Shown here: positions 24,367 to 35,714 of the stretch, in pieces
Numbering within the stretch: position 1 is the stretch's first letter
Layout: each line of letters starts with the position of its first letter
Assembly (NCBI GenBank): GCA_015179125.1
Contig: WHVA01000415.1
Location: 39,362-103,361 of the forward strand
Origin: Gautieria morchelliformis
Lineage: Eukaryota; Basidiomycota; Agaricomycetes; Gomphales; Gomphaceae
DNA: 64,000 bases
Reading direction: 5' to 3'
The notes under the pieces: model-generated
Database searches by the model: none
Told to the model about the DNA's origin: nothing
The model's input: only the letters and a program-made list of their open reading frames with translations
Program-made: the position numbers and the translations under genes

Positions 24367-24783
24367 TCAATTCTTCCGACGGAAGGAGCACCCTGCAAGG
24401 CATCGAGTGAGTAGTGGCTCTCACTCAAGCAATAGGGGGTCAAACGTACCCTCGGTCAACCTTGCCTTACCACCAGTCGGTTGACATAACACCGTCGCAC
24501 ATGATCCGCAGAGCACTACAGTTTGCGCATGCGAAAAAACGGTGGTAATTGCAAAGCAACCTGCAAGCCACACGCCGGTTAGGAGGCACAACGACCGAGG
24601 GAAGTCAGACACGAACCTGGACATTTTACGTCCATGAAGTAAGAGTTCGGGCTTTGCACGAGACGTTTGAGCTTGTGGCTCTTCTTTTCGGCCTCATGAG
24701 AGGGGTTGAGTAAGTCGACAGCAAGAGTCTGCAAATACGACAAAGTGAGTGAAGCGCCTTGACATGGCACACAGGCGTACCAT
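24367..24783 (-). CDS. RPS27: 40S ribosomal protein eS27
   Basis: Zinc-ribbon protein of the small ribosomal subunit. Four exons: 24783-24781, 24728-24617, 24560-24450 and 24392-24367, 83 residues, the family's normal length. The first exon contributes only the ATG; a 52-bp intron follows directly. Family marks are [20 protein letters not shown], the invariant [18 protein letters not shown], the second zinc knuckle CGSC (Cys37/40/56/59) and the end [20 protein letters not shown]. The upstream sequence is pyrimidine-rich, as usual for ribosomal protein genes. It is divergent from biotin synthase with a 486-bp shared gap. Confidence 0.97.
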
Positions 24784-25269
24784 GGTTAATAATGAAGTAC
24801 AACGGGAGATCAGACGACCTGGTTTTTGAGTGAAGAAGAGGAAGAGTCGCTGCAGGCGATGAAAAATAAGGTTCACCCTGACTGTAACAGTTGGGTGCGG
24901 ACCTTTAAATGCCGATGACTCTCAGCATGACTCTTCTTGACTCAGAAATATTCCTGTACTTATCTCTAAAAAAAGCAGCTTCTCCGGTGTATGTATTTGA
25001 CATCTATTTGAACCTACACACAGCACGATTGAAAGCGTCCGCTTAGATCATCTGGTTTATCAAGTCAGTTATATCAGACGATCAAGGTAAACATCATCGT
25101 ACTAGCAGTTAATATTATTAGTATGTAGTCTAAGTACGGGATGTACAACATCGTGAATCCATGATGTTGTCCAAGCCATCCCGTCTCGGGCTCCCGGTTC
25201 GGCAGCTCGTTTCCGTTGTTTCTGTACATAGGGCCTTCTGAGTACCAGCTTATAACCCTCCTCAAAGCT

Positions 25270-26780
25270 ATGCTTGGATCAGCCCTCCGTTCTCGTGTCT
25301 GTAATCGTGCGGTTGCTTTCTCGAGGACGCACGCAACTGTCTCTTCCTCACCTTCTACCAGATGGTCCCGGGGAGATGTTCAGGACATCTACGATTCACC
25401 CTTACTCGAACTCGTGTTTCGAGCTGCCAATGTTCATCGGCAACACCATGATCCTTCAAAGATCCAGCTATGTACTTTGATGAACATCAAGAGTGAGTCC
25501 CACATTCGCAGGCTGATATCGTCTCTCACATATGCGGATGCTCGATAGCGGGAGGCTGTTCTGAGGATTGTAGGCTGCTTGTTCTTTGTATCGCTACGCA
25601 CCTCTCATGCTGTCCAGGCTCTTACTGTTCCCAGTCTTCACGTTACTCGACCCCTACCGTGGCATCCAGGCTTGTTTCCTTGGAACCTGTCATCGAGGCA
25701 GCTCGCCAAGCCAAAGCAAATGGAAGCACCAGGTTCTGTATGGGCGCAGCCTGGAGAGATTTGGCTGGACGTAAGCGTGGTTTTGAGAGAATCCTGGAGA
25801 TGGTCAGAGAGGTGAGGGGTATGGGGATGGAGGTTTGTACGACGCTAGGAATGCTCTCGCCGGAACAGGCAAAGCAACTCAAAGAAGCGTGAGTGTACAG
25901 TGGTGCATACAACTCCAAACTCATTGAATCGTTAGAGGGTTGACGGCATATAACCATAACCTCGACACTTCCCGCGAGTTTTACCCCAGCGTGCGTTCTC
26001 CTCTTTTCACCCAGTAATCGGTTCTTGATGTGCTTTGAGAAGGTTATTTCGACGCGCAGCTTTGATGAGAGATTGGAAACAATCGCTGCGGTCCGTGATG
26101 CAGGCATCAGTGTATGCTCCGGAGGCATCCTTGGTCTCGGAGAGTCTGACCGGGACAGAGTGGGACTTATATGGGAGGTTGCAAAGTAGGTGAAGCTTGA
26201 CAATATCATATTTGGCTTATCGCCGTCTCTCGCAGCATGTCAGAGCACCCAGAGTCCTTTCCCGTGAATGCCTTGGTCCCGATACCAGGAACCCCACTGG
26301 AAAACAACGAGGTGATGATTACCATGTTCTTGTCTTTCGTGCCTTGATCTTCATATTCCCTAAGCCCATCCCACACCAAACTATAGTGCGCACAATCGCT
26401 ACGGCTCGGATAGTCATGCCGACTACCATCATTCGACTTGCTGCAGGTAGGCAAAAGTTGAGCGAGTCCGAACAGGCCATGTGTTTCATGGCCGGTGCCA
26501 ACGCTGTCTTCACTGGAGAAGCAATGTTGACGACGCCATGTGCGTATCCGTAACAGTCTGAAACGACATTGCATGCTAATTCCAAACCCTGTTAGGCTCT
26601 CCTTGGGATGAAGTGAGTATTTACCTATCTGGAATTAGTGCATATATTTGAACCATTATCAAGGACAAGGCTATGATGGACCGGTGGGGTCTGGAGGGGA
26701 TGCGAAGTTTCGAACAAGAGAGGCTTTCTGCGTTTTCCCCTCAACCGGAGTCTGTCAGGAAGGACCAGCAGCCTATGTAA
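25270..26780 (+). CDS. BIO2: Biotin synthase (mitochondrial radical-SAM enzyme)
   Basis: Last step of biotin synthesis: sulfur insertion into dethiobiotin, using a radical-SAM 4Fe-4S cluster and an auxiliary cluster. Nine exons: 25270-25492, 25549-25569, 25618-25888, 25936-25990, 26040-26185, 26236-26311, 26365-26539, 26596-26612 and 26664-26780, total 366 residues. The start ([20 protein letters not shown]) looks like a matrix-targeting peptide. The cluster motif C-x3-C-x2-C is CSEDCSYC (Cys78/82/85), split between a 21-nt exon and its neighbour. Other signatures: [57 protein letters not shown] and the end [17 protein letters not shown]. Exon 8 is only 17 nt. Confidence 0.97.
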
Positions 26781-27040
26781 ACATATCTGACGTATCAATT
26801 TCCGCGACCTTTGATGCATACGGGTCACGATGGTTCCCTCCACCGAGTCGAACCTGACAACAAATAGGGACCTCTGCATGCAGGATTAAAATACTCTGTA
26901 ACTTTCTGATCATGCTATACGACGTCTCGAGGTTTCATCCTGCGCTGACTTCCTACTGTCGCCTACTCGTCCACAAGAGAGGGAGGGACGTTCAGTGCGC
27001 CAGTCCCAGAAGTAAACTCAAACCACTAGTAGTATGCAAA
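26781..27040. other. Intergenic, 3' of biotin synthase
   Basis: Short tail region with only small frames on both strands and no recognised element. Confidence 0.4.
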
Positions 27041-27948
27041 CTAAGTAGGCGGCTGTGGCCAAGACCCTGTCGGCACAATAAGCGACAAGCACAGTAGCGT
27101 AGTGTTTCCAAGCGAGGGAAAGCAATCAACGCTCAGTGCAAATTGGACTCTCGCGCGTGACGTCACGTCGCGTTCCTCAACGCCTGGGGCAATAATTCCC
27201 GCCTGCACCTCGCAAATCCCCCGCAATTGCATCGCCTGGATGTCCTGCGATGCTATAACATCCTCCGAGTCTAAAGGAACGCGCACCCAAGGTCTGAGCT
27301 CGCTGTAGAGAATCGTGCAGATGTCGCCAAGCGAGTCGCACACTGGTGGATACGCGAATGCGAGATGAATTTTGAGTGGGGAGTAGAGATGACAGTGGTC
27401 AAACGATTCAGGAGCTTTCTGTGGCCGGGCGCCGTGCTCGGACATCTATTGCAGGCTGCGCTAGGTGAAGGACATGCGCAAATCGGAACGTGGATACACA
27501 GTCAAAGCGCAACGCGGGAGTTGTCTCGACACAGACACCATCTAAAGCTCTTGTGCGAGCCCTTGGCGGCATCACATTGGATGCTGCGTCAGAAGCCGAC
27601 GGCGACGACAAAGATTTCAAGTTTGTTGTTGCGATTCACGGAGAATGTGACCGTCATGCTTCCATCGACAAACCCTCGAATACCTCCTAGAGATTGACCC
27701 GGGTGAACTTGTCCCGTGGGCCAGATCTGGGATTCGAGGACCCCGCAAAGAATTGGGGGAGCTGCCGGTGATGTAGTGGACTGGGCCGGCAGACCGCTTG
27801 CTCTGGCAGCGGAATAGGTCCCCGACTCTGAAATTTTGTCTATCGTTCTCGTGCTTCTAGTCCTTCGCTGACTTTCTGTATCTTGTACCCGGATCTTCAC
27901 CTGTGCCGTGCTGTGTCGCTCTGTTTCTACCTGTTCGTGTTTCTCCAT
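27041..27948 (-). CDS. Possible hypothetical protein, splicing unresolved
   Basis: Not recognised. Two long minus-strand frames face the same way: one from the ATG at 27948 to about 27595, with a coherent end SMTVTFSVNRNNKLEIFVV, and one at 27041-27445 (134 codons containing HLAFAYPPVCDSLGDICTIL and SELRPWVRVPLDSEDVIA). A middle frame at 27408-27620 may bridge them. I could not find a pair of introns that joins all three in phase, so the gene is only probable and the boundaries are approximate. A perfect CGTGACGTCACG palindrome (27156-27167) lies inside the second frame. Confidence 0.3.
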
Positions 27949-28948
27949 GTCTCTTGAATCCACCTACCCCTCCTCTGCCAGTGATGCACTGGCTCACTCC
28001 CCTGTCCTTCCACATTGGTGTTGTCCCCGGGCTACTTATGCCCTTACTTCCCGTCTTCTAGCCTGCAGTAGGGAGTTCTTGATAAATCTATCTTCACGTC
28101 TCGGTCTTGCCTTGTCTCACTGATAGGTGCAAGTGTGCTGAGTTTAGTTGATTGTACAGTACGTTCTTCTTGCAATGATTGTTCATGTTTTCATACTGTA
28201 CTGTGTCCTAAACCTTTCCGTGCAATATGTCACTGGTTCTGATGCTTCTCTTTCGATTGTCCATACCTGGTCTTGTTAATTTTATTGCAATGCGCCGTTG
28301 CTAAGTATGGTGATGATAATAATAATGTACAAACACACAAGTTACATGATAATGGCTGCTCAGGCAGGTCCTAGTTGTAGTCCGGCCCCGAAGCTTAAGC
28401 AGAGTCGGGGACTGGCGCACGATACAGGACGGGATATCGGGACCGGAAGCCTGCACTTGTTCGCATGCAAATTCTCATCGGGAGCCTTTGCAGAGCAAGA
28501 CGATTGTGGATGATGAAGAAGACGACGAAGAAACGGAGGCGAGAAGAAGAAGCTGGACTAAAGACGCCGTCGGCGAATGCTTCTCTCGCGGCTATGTATG
28601 ACGCGTGCTAAGCCCATACCAATAAAACATCCTCTTCAACCTGTATTTGGATTGCGAAGTCCAACATCGACTTAAGTTTTTTTTTGTATACATATGCCTT
28701 TTATTTGTCCGCTGCTATGTATACCCTACCTACCTACCTACTTGCACATTGTGGACCATGTCAAACCAACAAGGGGGGAATATTCGACTGTTGATACAGG
28801 ATGAAGTTGTGATCGTGAAGGTAGATTGCAAATAAAATCGTGATGATGATCCATGCGGGAGTTTTGAATGTCGTGATGTGAGGATGTCAATGAGCGCAAT
28901 GAGCGTTGGCTGGCCGACACTCGTTATGATGGGGGGCGGACGACCATG
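27949..28948. other. Intergenic region, nothing recognised
   Basis: 1 kb with short frames only. It contains GA- and T-rich runs (28500-28560, 28675-28686) and four tandem copies of ctac near 28725-28741. The end abuts the stop of the tuberin gene. Confidence 0.45.
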
Positions 28949-31900
28949 CTAAAAATATCTCGTAAAGTCGCGCACGTCCCGCAGACTGCCTTCTGGATCC
29001 TCCGTGTCGTCCGGTGATGGCTCATTCATCCAGCGATTGGCAAACGTATTGATATACTGGAGTCGACGTCGCCAATTGGTTACATATTCATACTTCGATG
29101 TGTCCTTATCCGTGGCTTCGTATACCTCGGATAAGAAGTCAGCCGACAAGCTCACTTGTCGCAACAGCGGCGCGAGATTCTCGGCAGAGACCAACTTGTA
29201 ATCGCCTATGGGTCCAAAATCGGGCATTCCCTCCATGCGCTGCATTGTAACCTTGAAAAATTCACGTTCGTGTAGGTCGTTAGAAAATGCAGCAATCGTT
29301 CCGAGGGAGTGTGGCTGAACGATGAGGTTCACGAAATTGAAAGCAGAGGGTATGGCGTGGTGGTCATACGGCAGCCCGGAATCGTTCCAGACGATGCGAA
29401 CCTTGTCGTTGCCTACGTGTCTCTTTTTGTACATGAAAGACGGATCAGTGGGAATGTTGGGCATTAATGTCGCAGTGTGATACACGACTTGCACGATATC
29501 ATCCCACCACGCATATGCATATTCTCCGTCTGTCTCCGGCACTATATCGCCTGTGTAAACATCCCGTTGGTCACGGACCCGTATAAGACGACCCATGCCC
29601 TCCAGAAACCGCGTATAAGCGGGAGATCCATGACGATTTCCCAATATTTCTCGTTCAGTCATTTGGCCCGGTGCCGCGTACAGGATGGCAATTTTGTGTG
29701 TATCAATGACTGGGGTCCTTTTAAGGGTACGTAGCAGCGATTGTAGCTGCGGTGTGAGAGGAATGAGCCGAGATCGCGCACTCTGCTTTGGTAAGTATGG
29801 ATAGTGTGAAAGTTGCACTGCGAAGAACGACGGATCGATAGAGACTTCCTTTCGTCTCTGGGAAGGAGCTGATTGGGTCCATACGTATCCGGTAACAGGA
29901 TCTGGACGGTCCTCCGATGCTTCAGGCTCAACTCGAGAAACGAAAACCCCTCGTGCACGATTCTCTGCGTCCTCACTCTACCCCACCAGGCCGTAAATCT
30001 TATCATCGACACGGTACTCAGACCCAAGGACTTACGGGAGCATCCCTAGCCAGTTCGTCTGCTTCAATATTTCCCATTGTCCTCTCTATCTCCGCTGGAG
30101 GTCTGTCGGCCATCATGATCGAAGGATCTGTAAGTCTATCGGGGTCCACATCACCCGGATTCACTTGAGGAAAGTTCTCCAACTTGCATAGGAACCGAGT
30201 CTCGCCAGAAGGCCGCACCGATTCTACCTCAATCCATCCACGTTTTGGAAGTGTGCGGATTGAAACCAAAGAGTTACCCCAAATCCAAGTCTTAGAGCTC
30301 GTTGGTGTCTCGACTAGCGCGTTATTCTCGTCCCGTGGCGGATTCATGACAATGTCGCCCAACAAAGAATACGCCGGTTTGGGGTCAGCTGTGGCATACG
30401 CGTACCTTGCTAGCCAATCAAAGCATACTTCCGTAGGCTCGTCCACCGCCCCCTTGGCTTCGTTGGCAAGCAAGAGTCGTCGTGTCAAGAACTCGACGTG
30501 ATTGGGACGATCCGGTAGAGCAACCGCAAGGAACCAGACATAGATAATATAGTAGGCTATGACGAGGACATGTTGTGACAAGGCGAAAGATTCTCGGCCT
30601 GAAAGACCCCTGATGTCCGGACTGTTGTGATGATGGATGTATGTCACGGCAACAGCAAAGACCAGCCTAAATTCCTGTTCCCGAAAATTGGCATAGAGTG
30701 ACGGTAAGGAGCCAACGATGGAGACGAAGTCCAGAATGTGGACTGCCATCGCAGCATTCGTCATGATACGACTGAGCTTCTCCAGTATATGCGATAGATT
30801 TTTCGTGATACTTGTGGGCAGTTCGAATGCACAGATTGACAAGGCATTAAGACAAAACTTGACGGTAGAAGGCTGGCTATTAAGACCGGTTAAGAAAGCT
30901 TCCACGAGCATATCATGATGTTTCCGCTCATCAAAAATTCCCCGGTAACTGATCAAGACAGTCAATGTGTGATATACCACACCTTGAGCGTCACGGAGTC
31001 GCAACGATTCTGGCATCTGTTCCGCGATAATATGCGCTGATTCCCCTTTGAATGTGACCGTGCAAAGGGTTGTGAGGAGGGCGACAATGGCATCCTTTGT
31101 CTTGGGACCACAAAAGAAGTGCTTGTTCGCGAGTTGCACAGGAAGATGGCATAAGACATATGATAATATGTCCCAGTCTGTTTCTGACTTCAAAATGTCA
31201 ACAAGTGTGAAGACATAATCAGAAACTGGAAGCCAATGTTTCAAATCCTCCCATTCGGACGGAGCGTTCACTTCGTATGTCGTAATGCCATCACTCGACG
31301 GCTGTGAGTGTGAAACGGTGAACGGTACGGTCTCTGGGACCATCCATAATGGTCCTCGGCGTGTAGCACGCGGAGGAACCATAAGCAGCGGTGGGGCAGG
31401 TCTTGACCTACTTCTACTTCCTGGAGTACTTTTTGGTCGTCCTCTCCGTAGACCGCGAGAAATCGACCTGGCCCTCTGCACCTCAACCTCCTCAGAGGGT
31501 GCTTCCCGCGTGGCTAATTGAGATCGATCCAGCAGCAATGCAGCCGCATGAATATCATTGTCGATATTATCAAGAATATAAAGCCTATGGTCTCGATCGG
31601 CTCGTAAACGCATTAGAAGCTGCAACATGGTCAGCTTTGCCCTCGTGCACTTAGCGCCGGCGAGAACAGATATGATAGTTCTAAACAGTCGGACAGACTG
31701 GGATGCAAGCGGTGGTGCTGAGAAGGAAACATTCAGGAAGGCATTGACCAATGAAATGGATGCAATGAGAGGTCGACAATTATGAAACACAGGACCTTCG
31801 GGTTCTGAACGATTTGTCACCGGGCTCGAAGGTGCTTCTGGCTCGCGACTCCGACTCCATCCAGGTAATATGAACATGAGTGCAGAACTCGAACCTGACG

Positions 31901-34304
31901 TTGTAGGGGTGGCCAAGACGCTGTCGTCATCTAACATATTGAAGTCAGACGACACTCGAGACAACACAGGCGTTGTTCCGGAGCTCTGTGGCGCCTGGGG
32001 AGCACCTGTACTTTCCTGCGGCTGTAACGGTGACGACGGGATAGGATTATCATCGGCAGTCACTTCCAAAGAGCAAGGGCAGAAGCCTTCAGCATGGCGA
32101 ACAAACAGCTGGATAATGCGCTCCGCCCAGTCCTCGTCGCCCTGTTCCTCACGCGGAACCTCGTCTTCTTCGCCCCCTTCATCTTGCCCAGATTCGATCA
32201 TCCTCCACACAAGCTCATTGGTACATGTCGCAAATAGATATTCGTCACTCTCCATTGCTCCGGCATGATCATCCTGCTCAGGCCGCTCAGTGAGCTCGGA
32301 CACACGTCGTCCAAGCTGCCGCCGGTACACCGGCACTCCCATCAGGTCCGAATGCACAAGCTTAATGACATTGACGACCTCCCGGGACGAGGCAGGACGC
32401 TCCCGGCTGACTAGCGCAACAAAAAGGGTGGTGATGTTGTCTAGCCATTCCGGAGACGTTGGAGTCAACAGGCTGAGATCATACATTGTTCTAGGTATCG
32501 AGGCAGTCTGAGCATCGGTGAGACATGATGTTATGGACAGGAGGATGGACGGCAGACTCGGCGTGATTGGAATGGACAAAGGTAAGGAAAGTTGCGTGCA
32601 GAGTGTCAACAGAAGTGTCGTTGGTGCTGATGAAGGTTTGTCGATCGGTAGGAAAGGTAATTTCATTGATACACTATAATTCATTGCTCAAAACTTAACC
32701 CCCCAGAAGCGGAACATTGCTGATGCTTACCGCAGGCGTTCAACGTACTTCACCGCCTCGCTCAACATAGTCCCTATAAACCGTCCCTCATCCACGTCAA
32801 AGCTGAAGGCATCCTGGTCTCTCTCCTTATCGTCCGCACGATCACTTGTCTCAGCTAAAATATCCTGGATCATCCCCAGTGCTTCTTCAAGCACTTTCTC
32901 CGCGTCGGGACGACCCGACCAGGCCTGGACGGCCTTACCAACAGAGTTGCGAAGCCTATTCAAGGTGAAAGATGGCACCTCTAAGCCCTCCTTATGTGCC
33001 CGTTCAAGCACGTTGGTATACGCCTCTGAGACGACATACTGAGCCGCAGGATCATCTTCATCATTCTCAAACCTAGGCCGACGCAATGCCAGGAGAGCCA
33101 TGCGGGATACTGCAGCATCACGAAGGACAGCACGAACAGTGCGGAAAGCGCCCAGTGCTTCTTGCCAGCTGTCAGAAGTAAGGCAGACTTTGACATGTAT
33201 GGCAATTGTGTCGGAATAGGGTCCTGAAAGAAGTGCAAACAGCTGCTTGAGCGCGGCTGCTTCAGTAGGACGTGGTCGATGTTGCGGTTTTGGCCAAGCC
33301 GAGAGATGGGGAAGAGGATTGATGTGAACAGCAACGACACGAAGTAGGACGGAGACAATGCTTGTGATATGGCTGGGGGACAGCTGTCGACGATACATGT
33401 CAAGGAAGTCCATGTACAGTTGGACAGGGAGCACCGTCTGGTCAAGTGGTGTCGTAGGCTCCCGAGGAGACGGTCGACTTCCAGGGTGGGAGCCAAGTGA
33501 TGATATGCCGCGGCGGTGCGAGGATAAGGTGGGGGTCACTCCAGGAGATGATGAAATGGGCTGTGGCGGCAGTGACCCAGCCAGACGAGCCATGGATTGT
33601 TGAACGAATCCGTCGAAGAACGCAAGGACATCCCTGAAGTCCTGTTCCGTATACAACGACGCGTTTTGATTGAGCGTCTTGCATAAGATGTGTGAAACAG
33701 CCTCGATGTACTTCTCCCGCAAATGTCTATCAGAATCATCGTCTGATAGGAGACCTTCAAATGCGGAGGATATGCATCTCTCAGAAAAACGTAAAAACAC
33801 AGTCTCAAACCCCACCACACTACTGCCTTCTCTCGTCAAAGTCGAAAGACATTTGGACCGCGGTCTCCCGGTCTCTGGTGCCCAGTCGGGGTCAGAGCTT
33901 CTTAGTATGGAGAACAGAGAAGCGCGCTCCAGATCATTAGGCGGGCATCCTTCCGAGGCGGCGCACGCAGATATCACTTCGAGACCCGTGGCAAGAAAGG
34001 CACTGGGAACGCCAGGCGCACAAAGACGAGCGACAACGGGTATAAGAATATCAAGATCCGGGGTCTCCCTCTGAAGAACGAGCGGGAGAGCTTTGGCGTG
34101 CGTTAAGGAGAGCACCGCGGGTGGTGTAAGAGCCTCGACGAGAGCCTCCAACGATAATTGAGCCGACGGTTCCTCGTGCGAAAGAGGGGAGCTTGGGGTA
34201 GCCGATGAAGGCTCAGATTTTCGACCTTTCAATATGTTGGGAAACGGTGCGCCAGTGCGTGCCCGAGGTCGGCTTCTTGGCGTTTGGGGGCCGTCTTGTT
34301 GCAT
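28949..34304 (-). CDS. TSC2: Tuberin (TSC2), Rheb GTPase-activating protein
   Basis: Catalytic half of the tuberous sclerosis complex, which inactivates Rheb and so restrains TORC1. Three exons, 34304-32731, 32673-30036 and 29977-28949, sum to 1746 residues; human tuberin has about 1800. Residues 1-525 and 525-1400 form the helical N-terminal and central regions, including an acidic patch and a Ser/Arg-rich linker. The last 343 residues hold the Rap/Ran-GAP domain: THKIAILYAAPGQ, HGSPAYTRFLEGMG, KKRHVGNDKVRIVWNDSG with the catalytic Asn thumb in GND, and FNFVNLIVQPHS. Both introns are small (57 and 58 bp), and the acceptor choices at 32674-32676 and 29978-29980 are forced by frame. It is divergent from the Rxt2-like gene with only 188 bp between start codons. 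Confidence 0.93.
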
Positions 34305-34492
34305 TGCTGACGCCAAATAGATCAATTAGACACAGTAATAGGTAGTGCTGCTGACTAACTTTGGAAAGGGGACCAGATTGAGAGGTCATAAGTAAATAAG
34401 TAGAGTCCCTATGAAGCCTAATGACGGCGAGGAAGGCGCCTGAGCAGAGTGAGACTTTGAAACTCAGCACTGTGCTTCTGGCTCTCACTAGC

Positions 34493-35557
34493 ATGCAAAC
34501 TGAACGCCCTGCAAAACGCGCCTCTTCATCGATAGACGATAGGCAGGTGTTCATCTCGAACATAACTATCAACCCTGACCTATCAATCTCAAGTCTAGAT
34601 GAGTCCGACTGGGGCTACTTCTCTACTCTCCTCCAAGGCGAAGAGGATACTGAATTACCCGCCGGCGTGAAAGGAGGAAACTGGGGGAACAAGCTCCATG
34701 AAGGCGCAAGGTGGGTCCGACGGGGCAAGCTGGCCGCGTGGTCTCCTACAAGGGACGATTGGGAGGTTAGTGCCTACTTGCTAACCGTGTCACTGCGCTT
34801 CTAGACTGTTCGTCATTAGGTCGAGGAAAGAGCCCGTAAACGAATTAAAAGGCTGCTGCCATCACTGACACGTTCCCCATCACCTCCCCGGTTCTCTCAC
34901 CTCCGCTCGCCCAGCCCGCCTCTCTTAGCTCCCTATCCGCCACCCGTCACTCAGCACCTTTCATTCACGTCATTCGTTCTCGATCCTGCCGCTCAGCACT
35001 CTTTTCGTTCCGGGATGATTAGTGATCTTGAACGCGCAACCTGTGGACTTGTTGAGGGAGAAGCGGCCCTTCGACGTGCGATGGGTCGTTTGTGGGAGGT
35101 TTTGAGCGATAATCCCGACACTCGGGCCAGAGTCCAAGCGGAGACTCATGAAAGCACCACCATACCAAAACGAGAAGATATCGACGGAGAGGATGGTTTC
35201 GGCGAGCGAGAGGATGAAAGCGTGGAGAGCGACCTCCACTCCACGGCTCCTGAGATGGCCTCTAATCTCCACCGAATATTCGTGAACCCACGTCGAGAGG
35301 CGTTTGCGGCACAGTCAGGCCACATTCTTCCAGCCATATACGAACCGACTCCCATTATGGTGGCGCAGCAGCAAGAGGATACATTGGAGAAGGGTTTAGC
35401 GACTCTGCGAGAACTGCAAGAAGACGGTCGTGAGTATGTGGAACGACTGGAAGAAATTCGGGAAGGGCTGGGATGGGTTCGGAGCCAGAAAGGGGGGTTA
35501 TGGACAGTAATCAGAGAACGTGCATTAAAGGAGATGGAGGAGGGCGAACTTCTATGA
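34493..35557 (+). CDS. Probable Rxt2-like subunit of the Rpd3L histone deacetylase complex
   Basis: Two exons, 34493-34765 and 34820-35557, 336 residues. The N-terminal third contains GVKGGNWGNKLHEGARWVRR followed by GKLAAWSP, which resembles the conserved Rxt2 N-terminal signature (N-x-GxKLxxGARxVRxGRL). Then come a basic RARKRIKRL stretch, a Ser/Pro linker, and a C-terminal half with helical, charge-rich segments (about residues 255-336, EKGLATLRELQEDGREYVER), likely coiled coil. Based on motif resemblance only, the role is transcriptional repression in the nucleus. In-frame ATGs also exist at 34421 upstream; 34493 was chosen because the protein-like sequence starts there. Confidence 0.45.
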
Positions 35558-35714
35558 TTACTGGTATAATTATCAGGAACAAATATAAGTATCTTTTAAT
35601 GGGCGCCTTATTTCTTCGCACGCGACTCGCGTTCAGCCACTTCTACAGCACCTCATGTGGACACCCAATTTTCCCAGTCTTCAGACACTCCGCATAGACG
35701 ATGACGAAGGCGCA

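Noticed and set aside
29965-30035. Frame change near the tuberin GAP domain
   Set aside because: The conflicting frame (FSFLELSLKHRR) came from a wrong acceptor; starting exon 3 at 29977 gives one frame to the stop.
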